Below are positions 4,486 through 8,173 of a stretch of 8,173 nt of DNA, piece by piece. A program made the translations under genes and the position numbers. Positions within the stretch are counted from its first letter, which is position 1. Each line of letters starts with the position of its first letter. Source of the stretch: Patescibacteria group bacterium (lineage in GTDB: Bacteria > Patescibacteriota > Minisyncoccia > Portnoybacterales > GWB1-42-6); NCBI GenBank assembly GCA_018826025.1, contig JAHKAK010000042.1, forward strand, positions 1 to 8,173, written 5' to 3'. The notes below the pieces were generated by a model. It made no database searches. It saw only the letters and a list, made by a program, of their open reading frames with translations, and was not told where the DNA came from.

Positions 4486-5103
4486 ATGAAAAGCAAAAAA
4501 AATCTTCTAGAACAGCTAAAATCCCTGCCTCACTTCGACAAAAATACTGTTCATCAGCTCGGTAAACAGTTGGGGCTTAAAGACTCCACGGTTAACACTT
4601 ACATTAGCCGCTTTTTGAAGTACAAAGAAATTTTACAGCTTAAAAGAAGCTTGTATGTGTCTGCTGATTTTTTTGAAAAGAACAGAGCAGATATTTCATA
4701 TTCGTTCTATCTCGCCAACATCATCCGTACGCCATCGTATGTAAGTTCGTGGGCCGCTCTTCAGTATTACAATCTCACCACAGAAGCAATTCATTCCGTC
4801 ACCTCGATCACGCCTAAAGTTACAAGAAACTACCAGACAAAGGCCGGTAACTTCGCATATCAGTCAATCAAAAAAGAACTTTTTTCGGATTTCTCTCTGG
4901 CAAAAGGAAAGTTTGATTTTTTCATAGCTTCCCCTTCAAAAGCGTTATTTGATTTGCTGTATTTTAGGACCCGCCAGTTTCGCGGCATTCCATTAGAAAA
5001 GATTAGGACATTAGTTGAAGAATTACGCATAGATATTGACGAAATGGGCAAAGAAGAACTAACAAAATTTTACACAATGATCAAAAAATACTCCCATGAG
5101 TGA
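4486..5103 (+). CDS. abiEi: AbiEi-family antitoxin/transcriptional repressor
   Basis: The 205-residue protein has an N-terminal winged helix-turn-helix (about residues 15-60: TVHQLGKQLGLKDSTVNTYI then LKRSLYV as the wing) followed by the AbiEi-type C-terminal domain (PSYVSSWAALQYYNL at 83-97; SPSKALFDLLYF near 150-160). In the AbiE system this protein represses the operon and neutralises the AbiEii toxin without stable binding (type IV toxin-antitoxin), giving phage defence and plasmid or locus stability. It overlaps the next gene by eight bases. There is no ribosome-binding site, and the promoter position predicts a leader of only about five bases. The family call rests on domain layout and on its partner. 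Confidence 0.85.
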   Translation: MKSKKNLLEQLKSLPHFDKNTVHQLGKQLGLKDSTVNTYISRFLKYKEILQLKRSLYVSADFFEKNRADISYSFYLANIIRTPSYVSSWAALQYYNLTTEAIHSVTSITPKVTRNYQTKAGNFAYQSIKKELFSDFSLAKGKFDFFIASPSKALFDLLYFRTRQFRGIPLEKIRTLVEELRIDIDEMGKEELTKFYTMIKKYSHE

Positions 5104-6379
5104 ACAGATTATAACAATCCTTAAAAGAGAGCTCGATGAGCTCGCCGCTTTTGGCGAGATTGACGCGGAAACGCGTCGGAATAAGCTTAAAGAGGCACTA
5201 CAGTTTTATGTTCTCAATTTCATTTATCATCACCCGGAATACAACACCTGGATTATGTACGGCGGCTCCGCGCTTCGCATCATGCACGGGCTAGATCGGA
5301 TGTCGGTTGATCTGGACTTTGAAATTCCTCACGCAATAACGGAAAAATTTTTGGAGGAACTGAAAAAGGAGATTGAAGACTACTTCATAAATACCCACAA
5401 CGCCGGAGCAGATTTTCTCACCGTAAAAATAACCACCGGCAGAGGACTGCTTTTGAAATTCCATGTCGGCGAAGAATTAAGCTTTGGGCATCCCTCAAAG
5501 CAGATACATGTAAAAATTGATCTTAACCACTTTGTCGCTCCAAGGACAACCACAGAACGCCGGCCGATAAACCGCGACCAATTTTCTTTTGTTATTATTG
5601 CCTACAACATGGCCGCCCTTATGGCGAGCAAACTTGCCGCCATTTTCCTGCGCGGGACTCGTGGCGCGGGAGAAGCCGTTTATGAAGAAAAAGGGCGCGA
5701 TATTTATGACCTCCTCTGGTATATGAACAAAAAAGTAGTGCCGGATTTTGATTACCTCATAGCCAAAGGGATTGATGTAAAAGATCCTCGCGCGCTTTTT
5801 GACAAACTTACGATTCAGATGAATAAAGTAAGTGATGCCAATCTCAAACAGGACCTTTTGCCCCTATTTGTGAATCGGATCTTCATTGAGAATTGGCTCA
5901 AAAATTGGCGGGCAAGTTATTTGCGGCTTCTGGATGAATATAAAATAAATACTATTACGACCTTGGCAAACATTCGGGTTCACGAGCATTTTGAGACCGA
6001 TAACTTTTCGTTCACTTATACCTACAACACCGAGGATGACAAGTTTGTCCGCGTACGATACATAATAAGCGATTACTGGATTGTTTTCCGCGATGGAGAT
6101 TTGCCGATTGAAGCCGAAAAAAAGCTGGAGGATAAAATTGAATTTACCAGTGATGGGTGGAGCTCAAAACCGACTCCACATAATAAACTCAAGCAGTATG
6201 CCGCGCTTTTTTATCAGAAAAACGAAAAATACTTCAAAAAAACCAATCGGATAATGCTCGGCGACAATATTATCACCAAGGTTATTCGAATAACAGCCAA
6301 CAATTTGGATCCGAAAAAAGAAATCGTACTCAACAAGTCAGCCCTGCTCTCTTGCGAGCTTGACGATTTGTTAAAATAA
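5096..6379 (+). CDS. abiEii: AbiEii-family nucleotidyltransferase toxin with C-terminal extension
   Basis: The 427-residue protein carries the DUF1814/AbiEii nucleotidyltransferase motifs: GGSALR (56-61), the metal-binding pair in SVDLDFE (Asp72, Asp74), a third carboxylate in HVKIDLN (Asp142), the MASKLAAIFLR helix (Lys179, Arg186) and GRDIYDLLWY (200-209). Related toxins transfer nucleotides, in known cases to the 3' end of tRNA, and stop growth until checked by the antitoxin. All catalytic residues are present, so it should be active. About 120 residues beyond the usual core (about 300-427) form an extra C-terminal region of unclear function. The start overlaps the abiEi stop by eight bases and lacks a Shine-Dalgarno sequence, so translation is probably coupled. 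tRNA-Arg(CCT) follows about 50 bases downstream with no clear terminator between. Confidence 0.88.
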   Translation: MSEQIITILKRELDELAAFGEIDAETRRNKLKEALQFYVLNFIYHHPEYNTWIMYGGSALRIMHGLDRMSVDLDFEIPHAITEKFLEELKKEIEDYFINTHNAGADFLTVKITTGRGLLLKFHVGEELSFGHPSKQIHVKIDLNHFVAPRTTTERRPINRDQFSFVIIAYNMAALMASKLAAIFLRGTRGAGEAVYEEKGRDIYDLLWYMNKKVVPDFDYLIAKGIDVKDPRALFDKLTIQMNKVSDANLKQDLLPLFVNRIFIENWLKNWRASYLRLLDEYKINTITTLANIRVHEHFETDNFSFTYTYNTEDDKFVRVRYIISDYWIVFRDGDLPIEAEKKLEDKIEFTSDGWSSKPTPHNKLKQYAALFYQKNEKYFKKTNRIMLGDNIITKVIRITANNLDPKKEIVLNKSALLSCELDDLLK

Positions 6380-6431
6380 AATATTAACATACACGATAAT
6401 TCACACAAGCATTATTAAGTAATAAATATCG

Positions 6432-6503
6432 GTCCCCGTCGTTCAATGGATAGGACAGAAGTTTCCTAAACTTTAAATCCAGGTTCGACTCCTGGCGGGG
6501 ACA
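6432..6503 (+). tRNA. tRNA-Arg (anticodon CCT)
   Basis: Acceptor GTCCCCG pairs with CGGGGAC, the anticodon loop is TTCCTAA on stem GAAGT/ACTTT (one G-U pair; anticodon CCT, reads AGG), and the T-arm is CCAGG-TTCGACT-CCTGG. The discriminator is A and CCA is absent. I found no convincing separate promoter in the 52-base gap after abiEii. Confidence 0.94.
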
Positions 6504-6627
6504 CTATCCTTCGCTAAAGCTTCGGAATAGCAAGCCAATTATTCCTAGGTTTAGCTTATTAATTTTTGGCCTTACGAAGCCTTGACGTAGTAGGCTTGGC
6601 GGGAACACCACATTGTAATTTATCTTT

Positions 6628-6647
6628 CCCTCCTTTTTAAAGGAGGG
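6628..6647. repeat. Short palindromic intergenic repeat
   Basis: CCCTCCTTT-TT-AAAGGAGGG is a perfect 9-bp hairpin followed by TTAGGGTGGATTT. It resembles one arm of the inverted-repeat unit at 7598-7693 (arm followed by AGGGTGAG), so it is probably a half-unit of the same repeat family. Confidence 0.6.
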
Positions 6648-6668
6648 TTAGGGTGGATTTAAAATCTA

Positions 6669-6690
6669 AGCGCTCCGGCGCTATTTTTTA
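6669..6690 (+). terminator. Weak terminator upstream of the membrane protein gene
   Basis: AGCGC-TCCG-GCGCT followed by ATTTTTTA. The stem is only 5 bp but GC-rich. It would end transcription from tRNA-Arg(CCT). Confidence 0.6.
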
Positions 6691-6709
6691 TTATATTTAC
6701 CCCGCAACC

Positions 6710-6739
6710 TTGACATGCGCCACGCTCCCGTGCTATACA
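6710..6739 (+). promoter_or_regulatory. Promoter of the membrane protein gene
   Basis: TTGACA (6710-6715), 18-base spacer, TATACA (6734-6739) preceded by TGC, an extended -10. The leader of about 60 bases holds a perfect hairpin ATTGCT-TAAA-AGCAAT (6745-6760) near the predicted start and ends with AAAAGGAGGG at 6794-6803. Confidence 0.75.
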
Positions 6740-6807
6740 TATATATTGCTTAAAAGCAATTTTGCCGTCATAAGGCGGTGAAAAGTTCTTAACAAAAGGA
6801 GGGCGAG

Positions 6808-7407
6808 ATGCAAGAAAAGATGCGGCATTTTTTCGACAAAATTGGGAACGGAATCGGCATAATCGTTTTTATTATTCTCTACGGTGTGGCAGGCAATGTA
6901 TTAATGTACCCCTATACCTTCCTCGCTGGCTGGGATGAAAACTTTCCGTCTTTAAACGCTTCGGTTTTTGCCGTACTTCTTCTACCGGCGGCCTGCTTGT
7001 CTCTTTTCGTGCTCTATTGGATAAGTAAAGACCGCCACAAAATGGTTAAGATAGGCTACCGCGAAGCTTTCGAAAAAGCCTACAAAGTATTCTGGTGGCT
7101 TCTCGGTTATCTCCTTCTGCCCATTTTCACAAACGGAGTTTCTCTGCTTTTAAAATGGGCTGGGCTGACAACAATCGGAAATTTCGCCTATGAATGGCGA
7201 TATGAAAGTCTTGTCATGGTCCCTTTGACTATCCTCGTCGGATTCATAGCCTATCTCTACGCCAAAGACTGGTGGCAACATCCGCCACATAGTAAAAGCG
7301 CGACTCCTCCGACCAGCGATCCACGAGATAGCCTCGGCCGTAAAAACGTATCTACGTCAAACGACAACAAAGGCGTAGCCTCCGGCACACTCCAATGCGC
7401 CGCATAG
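6808..7407 (+). CDS. Four-helix integral membrane protein, unknown function
   Basis: The 199-residue protein has four hydrophobic segments at about 14-36, 50-72, 94-116 and 134-152, separated by short charged loops, so it should be embedded in the cytoplasmic membrane. Lys/Arg residues cluster after segment 2 (SKDRHKMVK, 73-81), placing that loop inside by the positive-inside rule, with both termini then also cytoplasmic. The last 45 residues are polar and low in complexity (Pro, Ser, Thr, Asn), probably a disordered tail. There is no signal peptide cleavage motif or known transporter or enzyme signature. The ATG follows AAAAGGAGGGCGAG closely. It is a single-gene unit with an extended -10 promoter and several hairpins downstream. 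I do not recognise the family. Confidence 0.8.
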   Translation: MQEKMRHFFDKIGNGIGIIVFIILYGVAGNVLMYPYTFLAGWDENFPSLNASVFAVLLLPAACLSLFVLYWISKDRHKMVKIGYREAFEKAYKVFWWLLGYLLLPIFTNGVSLLLKWAGLTTIGNFAYEWRYESLVMVPLTILVGFIAYLYAKDWWQHPPHSKSATPPTSDPRDSLGRKNVSTSNDNKGVASGTLQCAA

Positions 7408-7433
7408 TTCCTCGGCAGAAAAACTGCCATCAC

Positions 7434-7469
7434 TCCCGTTACCACCAGATAGCGGGATTTTTATTTTTT
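7434..7469 (+). terminator. Terminator of the membrane protein gene
   Basis: TCCCGTTA (7434-7441) pairs with TAGCGGGA (7450-7457, one G-U) and is followed by TTTTTATTTTTT. A smaller hairpin, GGCAG-AAAAA-CTGCC, lies just before it at 7414-7428. Confidence 0.8.
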
Positions 7470-7553
7470 AAACATTTCGTTCCATGCAAAACGCGAAATG
7501 TTTTTTAAAAAAAGTTTCGTGTGGAACTTTTTTCATTTGACCGAATGAAAAAA
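7470..7553. other. Cluster of three further hairpins, two mutually exclusive
   Basis: Hairpin a: AAACATTTCG (7470-7479) with CGAAATGTTT (7494-7503), then a T-run. Hairpin b: AAAAAAGTT (7508-7516) with AACTTTTTT (7525-7533). Hairpin c: TTTTTTCATT (7528-7537) with AATGAAAAAA (7544-7553). Hairpins b and c share the T-run 7528-7533 and cannot form together. They may be backup terminators, including for the opposite strand. Confidence 0.65.
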
Positions 7554-7597
7554 ATTTTATAGAATAAAGGAGTAAAATTAGAAAAATATTTTTTAGT

Positions 7598-7693
7598 TCC
7601 CTCTCTTAAGTTAAGGGAGAACAGGGTGAGTTATGATTAAAGATCTGTATAAAATTATAACTCCTCCTTGCCTCCTCTTAAATTAAGAGGAGG
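7598..7693. repeat. MITE-like palindromic unit of about 96 bp
   Basis: Two arms of about 45 bases are imperfect inverted copies of each other. Each begins with a hairpin: CTCTCTTAA/TTAAGGGAG (7601-7619), and CCTCCTCTTAA/TTAAGAGGAGG (7671-7693, perfect). Each arm then has GAGTTAT (7628-7634), facing its inverse ATAACTC (7657-7663). There is no coding capacity. Half-units occur at 766-790 and 6628-6647, so it belongs to a repeat family present several times in this window. Confidence 0.62.
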
Positions 7694-7708
7694 AGAAAAT
7701 TAAGTGAA

Positions 7709-7781
7709 GGGCCATTAGCTCATTTGGTAGAGCGCATCCGTGGCACGGATGAGGTGACCGGTTCGAGCCCGGTATGGTCCA
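7709..7781 (+). tRNA. tRNA-Ala (anticodon GGC)
   Basis: Acceptor GGGCCAT pairs with ATGGTCC and includes the G3-U70 wobble that identifies alanine tRNAs. The anticodon stem CATCC/GGATG carries loop GTGGCAC (anticodon GGC), and the T-arm is CCGG-TTCGAGC-CCGG. Discriminator A; CCA not encoded. Confidence 0.96.
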
Positions 7782-7790
7782 CCCGGTTAT

Positions 7791-7818
7791 TTAAAATCCG
7801 CCTACAGTGGATTTTTAA
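7791..7818 (+). terminator. Terminator after tRNA-Ala
   Basis: AAAATCC (7793-7799) pairs with GGATTTT (7809-7815) across a nine-base loop, followed by T and AATTTGA. The 3' arm itself supplies most of the T-run. Confidence 0.65.
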
Positions 7819-7819
7819 T

Positions 7820-7848
7820 TTGAGTAAAATCTATTTTCTTGGTAAAAT
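7820..7848 (+). promoter_or_regulatory. Promoter upstream of tRNA-Ser leader
   Basis: TTGAGT (7820-7825), 17-base spacer, TAAAAT (7843-7848) preceded by TGG, an extended -10. Transcription is expected near 7855, about 145 bases before tRNA-Ser. Confidence 0.62.
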
Positions 7849-7851
7849 TAA

Positions 7852-7995
7852 TTCACGATTGTTTCGGGTGAAACCCCGATAGAAAGTTTAATCGTATTAT
7901 ACGGTCATCCGAAAAAGAGAACGATTTTACTTATGGCTCTTACCGCGATGAGCCGTATTTTACAGCGAATTTCTAACGGGGCAGAGCTTTATTAA
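7852..7995 (+). other. Structured, protein-like leader upstream of tRNA-Ser
   Basis: The frame is open for 47 codons up to TAA at 7993-7995, just before the tRNA. It reads like real protein: IVSGETPIESLIVLYGHPKK then RTILLMALTAMSRILQRISN, ending GAELY. There is no ATG, GTG or TTG before the ATG at 7933, which would leave a 20-residue peptide, and there is no good ribosome-binding site. The same bases also fold: ACGATT (7855-7860) with AATCGT (7890-7895), and ATACGG-TCATC with GATGA-G-CCGTAT (about 7899-7955). It may be a degenerate gene fragment, a small leaderless gene, or a non-coding leader of the tRNA-Ser transcript. No function is assigned. Confidence 0.4.
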
Positions 7996-7998
7996 TAC

Positions 7999-8087
7999 GG
8001 AGAGGTACCGAAGTGGTCATAACGGGACGGTCTCGAAAACCGTTTGCCCTCAAAAGGGGCCCGAGGGTTCGAATCCCTCCCTCTCCG
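7999..8087 (+). tRNA. tRNA-Ser (anticodon CGA)
   Basis: The 89-base gene has the long variable arm of a serine tRNA. Acceptor GGAGAGG pairs with CCTCTCC, the anticodon stem ACGGT/ACCGT carries loop CTCGAAA (anticodon CGA, reads TCG), the variable arm GCCCTCAAAAGGGGC forms a hairpin, and the T-arm is GAGGG-TTCGAAT-CCCTC. The discriminator is G and CCA is not encoded. Confidence 0.96.
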
Positions 8088-8089
8088 CC

Positions 8090-8128
8090 TACCAAATTTT
8101 GATGCGCGTAGTGCATTAAAATTTGGTA
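8090..8128. repeat. 16-bp dyad beside the tRNA-Ser 3' end
   Basis: TACCAAATTTTGATGC (8090-8105) pairs with GCATTAAAATTTGGTA (8113-8128), one G-U, across a seven-base loop. No T-run follows, so it is probably not a terminator. It overlaps the stop of the minus-strand partial gene and lies where an attachment site would be expected if that gene is a tRNA-targeting recombinase. Confidence 0.6.
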
Positions 8129-8173
8129 TGCAGGGTGCGGATTCGAACGGCGGAGTTAAAATTTTCAGCAGAA
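8116..8173 (-). CDS. Partial C-terminus, probably of a second serine recombinase
   Basis: Nineteen codons including TAA (8116-8118) are in the window, reading SAENFNSAVRIRTLHTKF. The segment is too short for domain evidence. The call is mainly from context: the frame converges on the 3' end of tRNA-Ser and stops 28 bases from it, in the same layout as the intact recombinase and tRNA-Arg at 2009-3538. The ending also resembles C-termini I associate with CPR serine recombinases, which I could not check. Any other gene ending here is possible. Confidence 0.35.
   Translation of the reverse strand, partial: SAENFNSAVRIRTLHTKF

Larger units (their letters stand above)
6504..6807 (+). other. Gap between tRNA-Arg(CCT) and the membrane protein gene
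   Basis: No credible coding region is seen here. It holds an imperfect dyad just after the tRNA (CTAT/ATAG at 6504-6507 and 6527-6530), the hairpin AAGCCT...AGGCTT (6579-6599), a palindromic repeat (6628-6647), a terminator-like hairpin (6669-6690) and the promoter and leader of the next gene. Confidence 0.6.

Noticed and set aside
7257..7445. A minus-strand frame opposite the end of the membrane protein gene
   Set aside because: It crosses the terminator stem and the real gene's 3' end and has no ribosome-binding site.
1..8173. CRISPR array or diversity-generating retroelement
   Set aside because: No regularly spaced direct repeats, no reverse transcriptase and no template/variable repeat pair with adenine-specific changes were seen. 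The long repeats are inverted and perfectly identical.

Overview
The window looks like a chromosomal stretch of a Patescibacteria/CPR (Parcubacteria-like) bacterium. This is inferred from the AT-rich sequence, a large serine recombinase of the type common there, small strongly expressed hypothetical genes between tRNA genes, many short palindromic repeats, and tRNA genes that do not encode CCA. The standard genetic code fits, since TGA is used as a stop.

Left side (1-799): a minus-strand pair encodes an HD-domain hydrolase and the first 32 codons of a CCA tRNA nucleotidyltransferase, overlapping by ATGA. Positions 800-3469 form a compact integrated element of about 2.67 kb sitting at the 3' end of a minus-strand tRNA-Arg(TCG). 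It carries a lipoprotein cassette (own promoter, strong SD, terminator) and a 489-residue large serine recombinase. Its two ends share only the core GTGC. When joined they give the expected circular attP, and a complete inverted copy of that joint (1781-1965) lies in the middle of the element. The element is therefore built from two abutting perfect inverted repeats (88 bp and 101 bp) that share the core. Shorter recombinase-derived fragments surround this junction.

Middle (3539-6503): a small Cys-rich/coiled-coil hypothetical gene with promoter and terminator, tRNA-His(GTG), then an AbiE-type toxin-antitoxin pair (AbiEi regulator and AbiEii nucleotidyltransferase, 8-bp overlap) whose promoter predicts an almost leaderless mRNA, followed by tRNA-Arg(CCT).

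Right side (6504-8173): palindromic repeats, a 199-residue four-helix membrane protein with its own promoter and a cluster of terminator-like hairpins, tRNA-Ala(GGC), a promoter followed by a structured and apparently protein-like leader of about 145 bases, tRNA-Ser(CGA), and the minus-strand 3' end of what is probably a second recombinase abutting that tRNA. That repeats the layout seen at tRNA-Arg.

Common themes are tRNA genes used as integration sites and a concentration of tRNA-linked functions (CCA-adding enzyme, AbiEii nucleotidyltransferase, five tRNAs). No CRISPR array, rRNA or transposase was seen.
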